From DATLGB01 sp963740765 (GTDB lineage Bacteria; Actinomycetota; Thermoleophilia; Solirubrobacterales; Solirubrobacteraceae), in NCBI GenBank assembly GCA_963740765.1, contig CAVUFN010000021.1, forward strand, positions 1-64,000: DNA of 64,000 nucleotides, given 5' to 3'. Positions 17,946 to 26,381 of the stretch are shown here, in pieces. The notes under the pieces were generated by a model. It did not search any database. It was not told where the DNA came from and saw only the letters and a list, made by a program, of their open reading frames with translations. Each line of letters starts with the position of its first letter. Within the stretch, counting starts at the first letter, position 1. The position numbers and the translations under genes were made by a program.

Positions 17946-18574
17946 TGGCGCGCGATACGTCCCCGCAGTGCAAGCAGTGCCGCCGCGAAGGGCAGAAGCT
18001 CTTCCTCAAGGGCGAGCGCTGCCTCACGGACAAGTGCGGCGTCGAGCGCCGCTCCTACCCGCCGGGCGATCACGGCCGCGGCCGTCAGAAGCAGTCCGAG
18101 TACCGGGTGCAGCTGCGCGAGAAGCAGAAGGCCCGTCGCTACTACGGCGTGCTCGAGAAGCAGTTCCGCACCTACTACGACAAGGCGTCGCGCCAGCCGG
18201 GCATCACCGGTGAGAACCTGCTGCGCCTGCTGGAGTGCCGGTTCGACAACGTGCTCGTGCGCCTCGGCTTCGCCGCCTCGCGGCGCCAGGCCCGGCAGCT
18301 CGTCCGCCACGGTCACTGGATCGTCAACGGCAAGCGGGTCGACATTCCCAGCTATCAGGTCCGCGAAGGTGACGTCATCACCTACAAGGACCCGTCCGCG
18401 GAAGCCGGCGCTGCCGGTGTCATCCGCGACGCCACCGAGCTCACGGCGCAGGTGCCGGCCTGGCTTCAGGCCGATCACGACGCGCTGACCGCGAAGGTGC
18501 TCCGCCGTCCGGAGCGCTCGGAGATCGCGGCCCCCGTTCAGGAGCAGCTCATCGTCGAGCTGTACTCCAAGTAG
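17945..18574 (+). CDS. rpsD: 30S ribosomal protein S4, zinc-binding type
   Basis: S4 nucleates 16S rRNA folding and in many bacteria represses the alpha operon. The 209-residue protein carries an N-terminal zinc site (Cys9, Cys12, Cys26, Cys31) and an S4 RNA-binding domain around LVRLGFAASRRQARQLVRHGH. A 48-bp gap separates it from rpoA, where a ribosome-binding site AGGAA is seen. Confidence 0.97.
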   Translation: MARDTSPQCKQCRREGQKLFLKGERCLTDKCGVERRSYPPGDHGRGRQKQSEYRVQLREKQKARRYYGVLEKQFRTYYDKASRQPGITGENLLRLLECRFDNVLVRLGFAASRRQARQLVRHGHWIVNGKRVDIPSYQVREGDVITYKDPSAEAGAAGVIRDATELTAQVPAWLQADHDALTAKVLRRPERSEIAAPVQEQLIVELYSK

Positions 18575-18622
18575 TCACCGGCGCCCTCCCCGCCGCCACT
18601 CCCCGAAGACAGGAACTCGCCC

Positions 18623-19621
18623 ATGCTTGACTTCCAGATTCCGCGCATCACCGCCGAGAACATCGAAGAAAACCGCGGAAACTTCGTCGTCGAGCCGCTC
18701 GATCGCGGCTTCGGCTACACGTTCGGCAACTCGCTGCGCCGCGTGCTGCTCGCCTCCCTCGGCGGCGCCGCCGTGACCTCCGTCCGCATCGAGGGCGTCG
18801 CCCACGAGTTCTCGACGATCAACGGCGTCAAGGAGGATGTCACCGACATCATCCTCAACCTCAAGGGCATCGTCTGCAAGATGCACTCGGACGCCACGGA
18901 GATCGAGGCCCCGCTGGTCGTCACCGGCCCGGGCGAGATCACGGCCAAGGACATCGACCTGCCCTCGGGCGTCGAGATCCTCACCCCGGACGCGCCGATC
19001 GCCACGCTCGAGAAGAAGACCAAGCTCGAGATGTACCTGACCATCGGCCGCGGCCGCGGGTACCGCCCCGCGGAGGAGAACAAGACCGCCGACCAGCCGA
19101 TCGGCGTCATCCCGATCGACTCGATCTTCTCGCCGGTCCGCCGCGTCGCCTACTCGGTCGAGCCGGCCCGCGTCGGCCAGCGCACCGACTTCGACAAGCT
19201 GACGCTCGACATCGAGACGGACGGCTCCATCGACCCGCAGACCGCGCTTCGCGAGGCCTCCGAGATCCTGATCTCGTCGCTGTCGATCTTCACCGACGAG
19301 GATCGCATCGAGGAGCTCCGCCAGGGCCCCGCCGCCCTCGGCGGCGTCGACCAGAGCTACGGCGCCGGTGCCGGTGCCGTCCTCGGTGGGGGCGGCGGCG
19401 GTGGCCGCGGCGGCTCGCCGATGGACGACATCCTCATCGAGGAGCTCGAGCTCGGCGTGCGGTCCTACAACTGCCTCAAGCGGGCGGGCATCCAGACCGT
19501 CGGCGACCTCATCTCGAAGTCCGAGGGCGAGCTCAACGCGATCCCGAACTTCGGCAAGAAGTCCATCGACGAGGTGGTCGAGACCCTCAACCAGCGCGGC
19601 CTCACGCTGCGCGACGGCTAG
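18623..19621 (+). CDS. rpoA: RNA polymerase alpha subunit
   Basis: The alpha dimer scaffolds RNA polymerase assembly. The 332-residue protein has the N-terminal assembly domain (GYTFGNSLRRVLLASL) and a C-terminal domain with the DNA-contact motif VRSYNCLKRAG and PNFGKKSIDEV. The linker between them holds an unusually Gly-rich run (about residues 250-268). Start ATG 18623 gives MLDFQIPRITAENIEEN. Confidence 0.97.
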   Translation: MLDFQIPRITAENIEENRGNFVVEPLDRGFGYTFGNSLRRVLLASLGGAAVTSVRIEGVAHEFSTINGVKEDVTDIILNLKGIVCKMHSDATEIEAPLVVTGPGEITAKDIDLPSGVEILTPDAPIATLEKKTKLEMYLTIGRGRGYRPAEENKTADQPIGVIPIDSIFSPVRRVAYSVEPARVGQRTDFDKLTLDIETDGSIDPQTALREASEILISSLSIFTDEDRIEELRQGPAALGGVDQSYGAGAGAVLGGGGGGGRGGSPMDDILIEELELGVRSYNCLKRAGIQTVGDLISKSEGELNAIPNFGKKSIDEVVETLNQRGLTLRDG

Positions 19622-19630
19622 GTCTCAGCC

Positions 19631-19987
19631 ATGCGCCATCAGAAGCAGCGCGGGAAGCTCTCTCGCGATTCGGCGCATCGCAAGGCGCTCCTGGCCAACC
19701 TCTGCGTCGAGGTCATCGACCACGAGCGCATCAAGACCACCGAGGCCAAGGCCAAGGCGGTCAAGCCGGAGATCGAGAAGCTGATCACGCTCGCGCGCAA
19801 GGGCGACCTGCATGCGCGCCGCCAGGCGATCGCCACGTTGCAGCACCCCGACAAGGGCATCATCTACAAGCTCTTCGAGGAGATCGCGCCGCGCTATGCG
19901 GAGCGCCCGGGTGGCTACACGCGGATCCTGAAGCTCGGGCCGCGTCGCAGCGACTCGACCGAGATGGTCTTCCTCGAGCTCGTCTAG
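19631..19987 (+). CDS. rplQ: 50S ribosomal protein L17
   Basis: L17 lies near the tunnel exit. The 118-residue protein starts MRHQKQRGKLSRDSAHRKAL, the family signature, and ends normally with TEMVFLELV. The stop TAG (19985-19987) is immediately followed, in the same frame, by truA coding sequence. Confidence 0.97.
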   Translation: MRHQKQRGKLSRDSAHRKALLANLCVEVIDHERIKTTEAKAKAVKPEIEKLITLARKGDLHARRQAIATLQHPDKGIIYKLFEEIAPRYAERPGGYTRILKLGPRRSDSTEMVFLELV

Positions 19988-19993
19988 ACGCGA

Positions 19994-20719
19994 CTGCGTC
20001 TCAAGGCGACCCTCGAGTACGACGGCGCGCGGTTCAGCGGATGGGCCGCGCAGCCGGGCCTGCGCACCGTCCAAGGTGAGCTGACCCGCGCGCTGGAGAC
20101 GCTGCTGCGCGCGCCCGTGCAGCTGACCGTGGCCGGGCGCACGGACGCCGGGGTCCACGCCCTCGGCCAGGTGTGCTCGTTCGACGCCGAGGAGCTCCCG
20201 CGGCTGCGCTCGGTCAACGCGCTGCTGCCCGACGACGTCGGGGTGATGGCGATCGAGGCGGCGGCGCCGACCTTCGACGCCCGCCGCGACGCCCGCGCCC
20301 GCGTCTACGCCTACAAGGTCCACACCCGCCGCGCCGGGCCGTCGCCCTTCGCGCTCGGCCGCTGCCTGTGGTGGCCGCACACCGTCGACCTCGTCGCCCT
20401 GCACGCCTGCGCCGCGGCGCTGCCCGGCACCCACGACTTCACCGCCTTCACGCCGACGGACACCGAGCACGTGCGCTTCGAGCGCGACGTGCACTCCGCG
20501 TCCTGGACCCGCGTCGACCACGACCTGCTCGAGTTCCGCATCGAGGCCGACGCCTTCATGCGCAACATGAACCGCATCCTGGTCGGGACCATGCTCGAGG
20601 TCGCCGCGGGCCGCCGCACGGTGGAGTCCTTCGTTGCGCTGCTCGACGGGGCGCCCCGCACCGCGGCCGGTCCGACGGCAGCGCCCCACGGGCTCTACTT
20701 CGTGACCGCCCGCTACTGA
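19994..20719 (+). CDS. truA: tRNA pseudouridine synthase A with non-canonical start
   Basis: TruA makes pseudouridine at positions 38-40 of the tRNA anticodon arm. The conserved N-terminus LEYDGARFSGWA lies upstream of the first in-frame ATG/GTG/TTG codon (GTG 20117), so the gene must begin earlier. Right after the rplQ TAG the frame reads ACG CGA CTG CGT. CTG at 19994 gives MRLKATLEYDG, a normal TruA start, and a 241-residue protein. The catalytic Asp is residue 51 in GRTDAGVHA. Coupled re-initiation after rplQ probably allows the rare start. Confidence 0.9.
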   Translation: MRLKATLEYDGARFSGWAAQPGLRTVQGELTRALETLLRAPVQLTVAGRTDAGVHALGQVCSFDAEELPRLRSVNALLPDDVGVMAIEAAAPTFDARRDARARVYAYKVHTRRAGPSPFALGRCLWWPHTVDLVALHACAAALPGTHDFTAFTPTDTEHVRFERDVHSASWTRVDHDLLEFRIEADAFMRNMNRILVGTMLEVAAGRRTVESFVALLDGAPRTAAGPTAAPHGLYFVTARY

Positions 20720-20778
20720 CCATCGCTACGCCGCGCTCACGGCTCTCCGCCCCGGCCGGAAGTAGCCTGAGGCCCGCC

Positions 20779-21603
20779 ATGCGGGTCCTGCTCACCAACG
20801 ACGACGGCATCGAGGCCGAAGGCCTGCAGGCACTGCGCCGCGAGCTGCTGAAGGTGGACGACCTCGAGCTGGCCGTGATCGCGCCGGACTCCAACCGCAG
20901 CGCGACCGCGCGCTCGATCACGATCCGCCGGCCCCTGTGGGTCGAGGAGGTCGACTTCGGCGACGGCACGGTCGGCTACGCGACCGACGGGACGCCCGTG
21001 GACTGCGTGCGCTTCGCGACGCTCGGGCTGATCGAGGGCTTCGAGGCCGACCTGATCGTGTCCGGCATCAACCACGGCTCCAACCTCGGTGACGACATCA
21101 CCTACAGCGGGACCGTGGCGGCGGCGCTCGAGGGTGTCGTGCTCGGGCTGCCGGCCATCGCGGTGTCCCAGCAGAGCACCGCGCGGGAGATGGACTTCCG
21201 GCTCGGCCGGGACTTCGACTTCGCGATCGCCGCCCGCTTCGTGGCGGCGATCGTCGACCAGATCGACGACGTGCCGCTGCCGCGGGGCACGCTGTTGAAC
21301 ATCAACGTCCCGGCCGGCGAGCCCGACGGGGTCGAGGTGGCGCGACTGGGCCGGCGCATCTACCGCGACGAGCTCAACCTGGTCGCAGACGATCCCAGCC
21401 GCCCGCGCCGCCAGTACCGCATCTACGGCGACGCGCCCGACCATCACGACGAGGACGGCACCGACCTCAGCGCGGTCGCCGCTGGGCGGATCGCGGTCAC
21501 GCCGCTGCACTTCGACCTCACCGACCAGCCCGGCATCGAGACGCTCTCGCGCTACGACCTCGCGAACCTGCTCGCGCCCGCCGCCGAGGAGGTCGCGGAG
21601 TGA
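20779..21603 (+). CDS. surE: 5'-nucleotidase SurE
   Basis: SurE is a metal-dependent nucleoside-monophosphate phosphatase. The 274-residue protein starts MRVLLTNDDGIEAEGLQ, with metal-binding Asp8 and Asp9, a conserved Ser/Asn site (DSNRSATARSITI) and the SGINHGSNLGDDITYSGTV signature. ATG 20779 was chosen over longer in-frame extensions that lack similarity. It overlaps ligA as GTGA. Confidence 0.95.
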   Translation: MRVLLTNDDGIEAEGLQALRRELLKVDDLELAVIAPDSNRSATARSITIRRPLWVEEVDFGDGTVGYATDGTPVDCVRFATLGLIEGFEADLIVSGINHGSNLGDDITYSGTVAAALEGVVLGLPAIAVSQQSTAREMDFRLGRDFDFAIAARFVAAIVDQIDDVPLPRGTLLNINVPAGEPDGVEVARLGRRIYRDELNLVADDPSRPRRQYRIYGDAPDHHDEDGTDLSAVAAGRIAVTPLHFDLTDQPGIETLSRYDLANLLAPAAEEVAE

Positions 21604-23630
21604 CGGCGGACGGCGCCGCGGAGCGCGCGGCCGAGCTGCGCGAGGAGCTCGAGCGCTACAACGCGGCCTACTACCAGGACGACGAGCCGCTGGTCGGCGA
21701 CGACGTCTACGACGCGCGCCTGGACGAGCTGCGTGCCCTGGAGGCCGAGCACCCCGAGCTCGTCACCCCCGACTCGCCGACGCAGAAGGTCGGCGCCGAG
21801 CCGGTCGACCGCCTCGAGAAGGTCGAGCACCTGCGGCCGATGCTCTCGCTGGCCAACGCCCGCAGCGAGGAGGAGCTGCGCGGCTGGATCGACCGCATGC
21901 GCAACCACCTCGCCCGCGAGGGCATCGAGGACGCGCAGTTCCGCTACGTCGCCGAGCCGAAGATCGACGGCCTCGCCATCTCGCTGGTCTATCGCGACGG
22001 CAAGCTCGTCACCGGGGCGACGCGCGGCAACGGCGAGGTGGGGGAGGACGTCCAGCACAACCTCCGCCAGATCGAGACGATCCCGCACACGATCGCCGAC
22101 GCGCCGCCGCTCGTCGAGGTCCGCGGCGAGGTCTACATGAGCCTGCCGGACTTCGCCGCTCTCAACGAGCGCCGCGCGGAGGCCGGCCTGTCGACCTTCA
22201 TGAACCCGCGCAACAGCGCCGCGGGCACCATCCGCCAGCTCGACCCCAAGCTCGCCAAGGACCGGCCGCTGTCGTTCTGGGCCTACCAGGTCGGGGTCAC
22301 CGAGGGCCTGCGCTTCGACCGCCACTCGGACGCGCTGCAGTGGCTGCGCGACCACGGCTTCCCCGTCAACCCCGACGTCAGCGTGCTCGACTCCGACGCC
22401 GCGGTGGTGGAGCGCTGCCAGTACTGGGAGGCGCGCCGCGCGGACCTGCCGTTCGAGATCGACGGCGTCGTCGTCAAGGTCGACGACACCGAGCAACAGC
22501 GCCGCCTCGGCGTCGTCGGGCGCGACCCGCGCTGGGCGATCGCCTGGAAGTTCCCGCCCACGACCGCGAACTCCACGCTCCTCGACGTCGTCTGGAACGT
22601 CGGCAAGTTCGGCGACCTGCACCCGTTCGCGGTGCTCGAGCCGGTGCACGTCGGCGGCGTCACCGTCCGCAAGGCGACGCTGCACAACGAGGAGGACCTC
22701 GCCCGCAAGGACATCCGCATCGGCGACGAGGTGATCGTGCTGCGCGCGGGCGACGTCATCCCCCAGGTCATCTCCCCGGCGCCGCACGCGGTCGACAACC
22801 CCGACCGCGCCGACCCGCCGCTGCCCCCGAAGCACTGCCCGTCGTGCAACACGGAGACGGTCAAGGTCGAGGGCGCCGTCTTCACCCGCTGCCCCAACCG
22901 GCTGTGCCCCGAGCGCCAGTGGCAGCTGCTCGCGCAGTGGGCGAGCCGCGGCGCGATGGACATCGACGGGCTGGGGGAGAAGCAGATCGCCCAGCTCCAG
23001 GACGCCGGACTGGTGACCACCCCGGCCGACTTCTACCGGCTCGACGCGGAGACGCTGATGTCGCTCGAGCGCATCGGCGAGACAAGCGCCACGAACCTCG
23101 TCAACGCGATCCAGGCGTCACGCGAGCGGCCGTTCGAGCGCGTCCTGTTCGCGATCGGCATCGAGGGCGTCGGCGGCATCACCGGTCGCAACCTCGCCCA
23201 GCGCTTCCGCACCATGGACGCGCTGCTGGCGGCCGGCCCCGAGGGCATCGCCGAGACGCCCGGCATCGGCCCGATCGTCGCCGAGCTGATCGACGCGCAG
23301 CTGCACGAGGAGACCATGCTCGCGCTGATCGAGGACCTGCGCGCCTACGTCAAGTTCGAGGAGGAGGGCCCGCCGCCCGGCGAGGGCAAGCTGTCCGGCT
23401 TGACCTTCGTGCTGACGGGCACGCTGCCCGAGCTGACCCGTGAGGAGGCCACCCAGCGCCTCACGGCCGAGGGCGCGAAGGTGACGACGTCGGTCTCCAA
23501 GAAGACGGACTACGTCGTTGCGGGCGAGTCGGCCGGCTCCAAGCTGGAGAAGGCGGAGCGGCTCGGGGTCGCCGTGCTCGACGAAGCGGGGCTGCTCACG
23601 CTGCTGCGTGATGGTCCGCCACCGCAGTGA
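21600..23630 (+). CDS. ligA: NAD-dependent DNA ligase
   Basis: LigA seals nicks during replication and repair using NAD. The 676-residue protein has the Ia domain, adenylation domain with KIDG (active-site Lys121), OB-fold, four-cysteine zinc finger (CPSCN to CPNRLCP), helix-hairpin-helix region (IEGVGGITGRNLA) and a C-terminal BRCT domain (SGLTFVLTGTLPELTRE). The start is GTG 21600. The last 35 bp overlap a convergent small gene. Confidence 0.97.
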   Translation: MTADGAAERAAELREELERYNAAYYQDDEPLVGDDVYDARLDELRALEAEHPELVTPDSPTQKVGAEPVDRLEKVEHLRPMLSLANARSEEELRGWIDRMRNHLAREGIEDAQFRYVAEPKIDGLAISLVYRDGKLVTGATRGNGEVGEDVQHNLRQIETIPHTIADAPPLVEVRGEVYMSLPDFAALNERRAEAGLSTFMNPRNSAAGTIRQLDPKLAKDRPLSFWAYQVGVTEGLRFDRHSDALQWLRDHGFPVNPDVSVLDSDAAVVERCQYWEARRADLPFEIDGVVVKVDDTEQQRRLGVVGRDPRWAIAWKFPPTTANSTLLDVVWNVGKFGDLHPFAVLEPVHVGGVTVRKATLHNEEDLARKDIRIGDEVIVLRAGDVIPQVISPAPHAVDNPDRADPPLPPKHCPSCNTETVKVEGAVFTRCPNRLCPERQWQLLAQWASRGAMDIDGLGEKQIAQLQDAGLVTTPADFYRLDAETLMSLERIGETSATNLVNAIQASRERPFERVLFAIGIEGVGGITGRNLAQRFRTMDALLAAGPEGIAETPGIGPIVAELIDAQLHEETMLALIEDLRAYVKFEEEGPPPGEGKLSGLTFVLTGTLPELTREEATQRLTAEGAKVTTSVSKKTDYVVAGESAGSKLEKAERLGVAVLDEAGLLTLLRDGPPPQ

Positions 23631-23811
23631 CGGACTGGCACAGGCACACCGGGCACACGCCCGCGAGCCGGCCGTCCGCGCGCGGCACCGCCAGCAGGTG
23701 CGTCTGACAACGGGCGCAAGCCGCCCGCACCTGATCCGTGACCGGCACGGCGAGCTGCGGTGCGAGACGACCGTGGCGCGCAGATCGCGGACCGGCCGCG
23801 AGGACGTCCAT
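23596..23811 (-). CDS. Small zinc-ribbon protein
   Basis: This minus-strand gene encodes about 71 residues from ATG at 23811 (MDVLAAGPRSARHGR); a GTG at 23835 would add eight. Two CxxC knuckles, CARCQT and CPVCLCQ, are spaced like a zinc ribbon. It follows dacB on the same strand (54 bp gap) and its 3' end overlaps the ligA stop region. No named family is recognised. The cysteine spacing and GC3 bias support a real gene; support is moderate. Confidence 0.5.
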   Translation of the reverse strand: MDVLAAGPRSARHGRLAPQLAVPVTDQVRAACARCQTHLLAVPRADGRLAGVCPVCLCQSVTAVADHHAAA

Positions 23812-23864
23812 GTCGATGTCAGCGTGCACTCCCACACCGACAGGGTTCCCGCCGGAGGAGCTGC

Positions 23865-25058
23865 CTAACCGCTGTAGCGGGCGATGACGCTCACCATGCG
23901 GTCCTGAATACGTCGTGCGCCGTAGGGGCTGACCCGGTTCATGAGCATCGAGTACGCCACGGTGCCCCCGTCGCGCAGCCGGCAGTAGCCGCTGAGGGCG
24001 GACACGTCGCTGAGCGTGCCGGTCTTGCCGCGGCAGCGGCGGCGGGCAACGGACGAGCGCAGCCGGCCCTGCAGGGTGCCGCTGACGCCCATGACCGCGA
24101 GCGACCCGAAGAAGGCCGGGTCCTCGAACTCCGCCCGCAGCAGGGCGACGACGTCGCGCGGGGACGTGCGGTCGGCTCGCGAGAGCCCGGAGCCGTCGGC
24201 GATCTGCGGGTTCGCCCCGAGCTCGTCGTCGGCGACGTCCTCGGCCACGGCGGCGCCGCGCGCGGTCGTCCCGGCGAGCTCGTCCGACCTCCCGACCGCC
24301 TTGAGCAGCATCTCGGCGATGTAGTTGTCCGACGGGACGTTCATCGACTTGATCAGCGACGTGACGGTCGGCGAGCGGTGCGTGGCCAGGGCGAGCGCGC
24401 CCGGCGGCGTCCGCCCGGCCCGCCCCTTGACGGTCGGGATCCTGACGCCGGCGTCGCGCAGCTGGCGGGCCAGCGTCGTCGCGGCGAAGCGGGGCGGGTT
24501 GGCCTGGTAGCCGCCGGTGTCGTAGCCGCGGTTGACCATCAGCGCGCCCAGCGGTGCGAGGTCGACGTTCGGCGCGTAGCCCGTGGCCGCGGTGCCCCGG
24601 CGGCGGTCGAAGGCGGACTCGTCGCCGATCACCCGCCCCGTGACCCGCGACAGCCCGGCGTCGGCCAGGTCCTGGGCGAGCACCTCGAGGCCCGCGGTGG
24701 ACAGCGACGGGTCGCCGCCGCCGCGCAGGTACAGGTTGCCGTCCAGCGTCCCGTCGAGATCGATCGGGACGGTCGCCAGGGCGGTGGTGGACAGCGTCGC
24801 GCCCGCTCCGAGCTCTGCCAGCGCCGCCACGGACGTGTAGAGCTTCTGGTTGGAGGCCGGGATCCGGCCGGTCTTGGAGCGTCGGGAGTAGAGCGGTTCT
24901 CCGGCGGCGAGGTCCTCGACGTAGGCGCCGCTCGTCGCCCCGGCCTGGGCCATCAGCGCGCGCAGCTTGCCTGCCAGCGCTGCCTTGGACAGCGCCGCAG
25001 CGGGGGCGGCGGGCACGAGAAGCGCAAGCAGCGCCACGATCAGCACGATTCGGCGCAC
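23865..25058 (-). CDS. dacB: D-alanyl-D-alanine carboxypeptidase/endopeptidase (PBP4, S13 family)
   Basis: This penicillin-binding protein trims peptidoglycan peptides outside the membrane. A signal peptide covers residues 1-22 (MRRIVLIVALLALLVPAAPAA). Catalytic motifs are SNQK (Ser69-Lys72), SDN in NVPSDNYIAEML, and KTG in RGKTGTLSD. At 397 residues it is a compact DacB. It is divergent from the patatin gene, 45 bp away. Confidence 0.93.
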   Translation of the reverse strand: MRRIVLIVALLALLVPAAPAAALSKAALAGKLRALMAQAGATSGAYVEDLAAGEPLYSRRSKTGRIPASNQKLYTSVAALAELGAGATLSTTALATVPIDLDGTLDGNLYLRGGGDPSLSTAGLEVLAQDLADAGLSRVTGRVIGDESAFDRRRGTAATGYAPNVDLAPLGALMVNRGYDTGGYQANPPRFAATTLARQLRDAGVRIPTVKGRAGRTPPGALALATHRSPTVTSLIKSMNVPSDNYIAEMLLKAVGRSDELAGTTARGAAVAEDVADDELGANPQIADGSGLSRADRTSPRDVVALLRAEFEDPAFFGSLAVMGVSGTLQGRLRSSVARRRCRGKTGTLSDVSALSGYCRLRDGGTVAYSMLMNRVSPYGARRIQDRMVSVIARYSG

Positions 25059-25103
25059 GACTGCGACGAGGCTAATCGCCGCGCACGTAGACTCAGGGGT
25101 GCG

Positions 25104-26381
25104 ATGGACAACGTCGTCGATCTACGGACGGGTACCAAGGCGAAGTCGTCCGCGCGCGGGCGGCGCCGGGCGGGTGGGCCTCGTCGCTCGGACAAGACCG
25201 CTCTCGTGCTCGGCGGCGGCGGGTTCACGGGCGGCGTCTACGAGATCGGCGCCCTGCGCGCCCTCGACCTGCTGTCGGTCAACCGCACCGTCAACGACTT
25301 CGACATCTACGTCGGGACGAGCGCCGGCGCGCTGATCGCGTCGTTCGCCGCCAACGGCATCACGCCCGAGCAGATGATGCGCGTCGTCAACGACCAGGTG
25401 CCGACCCCGTTCGCGGACATCGACTACGGCTCGCTCCTGCGGCCCAATCTGCGCGAGTTCGTGTCCAAGGGCCTGCAGTTCCCGTGGCACCTGGCGCGCG
25501 TCGTCCGCCAGCTGCCGCACTCGCTGTTGACGCTGTCGCCGATGGAGCTCGTCGTCGCCCTGACGGACTTCCTGCCGTCGGGCATCTACACGGGTGCCGG
25601 CATCGAGGACTACGTCCGCGAGGTGCTCACCGACGGCGAACGCACGGACGACTTCCGGTCGCTGAAGAAGGAGCTCTACCTCGCGGCGACGGACCTGGAC
25701 ACCTGCGAGCGCATCGTGCTGGGGACCGACGGCTGGGACGACGTCCCGATCTCCTCGGCCGTGCGCGCGTCGGCAGCGCTGCCGATGATCTACAAGCCGC
25801 ACGTCGTCAAGGACCGCGAGCTCATCGACGGCGGCATCGTGTCCACCACCAACCTCGACATCGCGGTCGAGGCCGGCGCCAAGCTCGTGGTGGTCGTCAA
25901 CCCGCTGGTCCCGTACGTCAACGACTTCGAGAGCGAGGTCGGTGGGGTGCTCGGCAACGCGCGGCCGCAGCGGGTGTCCGACCTCGGCTTCTCCAAGATC
26001 GGCTACCAGACCTTCAAGCTGATCGCCTACCAGCGCCTGCACGAGATGGCCCGGACGTGGGAGGAGCGCTACCCGGGCGTCGACATCGTCCTGATCGAGC
26101 CCGAGCCCGACGACCGCCTGATGTTCGAGACGGACATCCTCGACTACTCGTCGCGCATCGACATCGCCCGCCACGGCTTCCAGTCGGTGACGATGCACCT
26201 CGCCGACCAGTACGAGCGGTTGCACGAGGTCGCCGGCCGCCACGGCATCGAGATCTCGGCGACACGCGTCAACAAGGTCGTGCAGCACTTCGGCGTCGAG
26301 CGCGAGAAGACCCGCGCCTGGCGGCGCATCCTGGAGCAGACGACCACCGCGCTGCTGCGGCAGTCGTCGGGCTCCTCTTAG
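25104..26381 (+). CDS. Patatin-like phospholipase
   Basis: The 425-residue protein has the patatin fold: oxyanion-hole GGGGFTGGVYE at 37-47, nucleophile motif GTSAG with Ser73, and catalytic Asp242 in DGG. It would hydrolyse acyl esters of lipids. No signal peptide is seen; the N-terminus is basic and probably disordered. I used ATG 25104 because the long open upstream frame is antisense to dacB. The stop directly abuts the convergent ligase gene (TAG then CTA). Confidence 0.9.
   Translation: MDNVVDLRTGTKAKSSARGRRRAGGPRRSDKTALVLGGGGFTGGVYEIGALRALDLLSVNRTVNDFDIYVGTSAGALIASFAANGITPEQMMRVVNDQVPTPFADIDYGSLLRPNLREFVSKGLQFPWHLARVVRQLPHSLLTLSPMELVVALTDFLPSGIYTGAGIEDYVREVLTDGERTDDFRSLKKELYLAATDLDTCERIVLGTDGWDDVPISSAVRASAALPMIYKPHVVKDRELIDGGIVSTTNLDIAVEAGAKLVVVVNPLVPYVNDFESEVGGVLGNARPQRVSDLGFSKIGYQTFKLIAYQRLHEMARTWEERYPGVDIVLIEPEPDDRLMFETDILDYSSRIDIARHGFQSVTMHLADQYERLHEVAGRHGIEISATRVNKVVQHFGVEREKTRAWRRILEQTTTALLRQSSGSS

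Noticed and set aside
23760..25103. Long in-frame open stretch upstream of the patatin gene
   Set aside because: It is antisense to the dacB coding region and has no family-like sequence; the patatin start at 25104 has its own ribosome-binding region.
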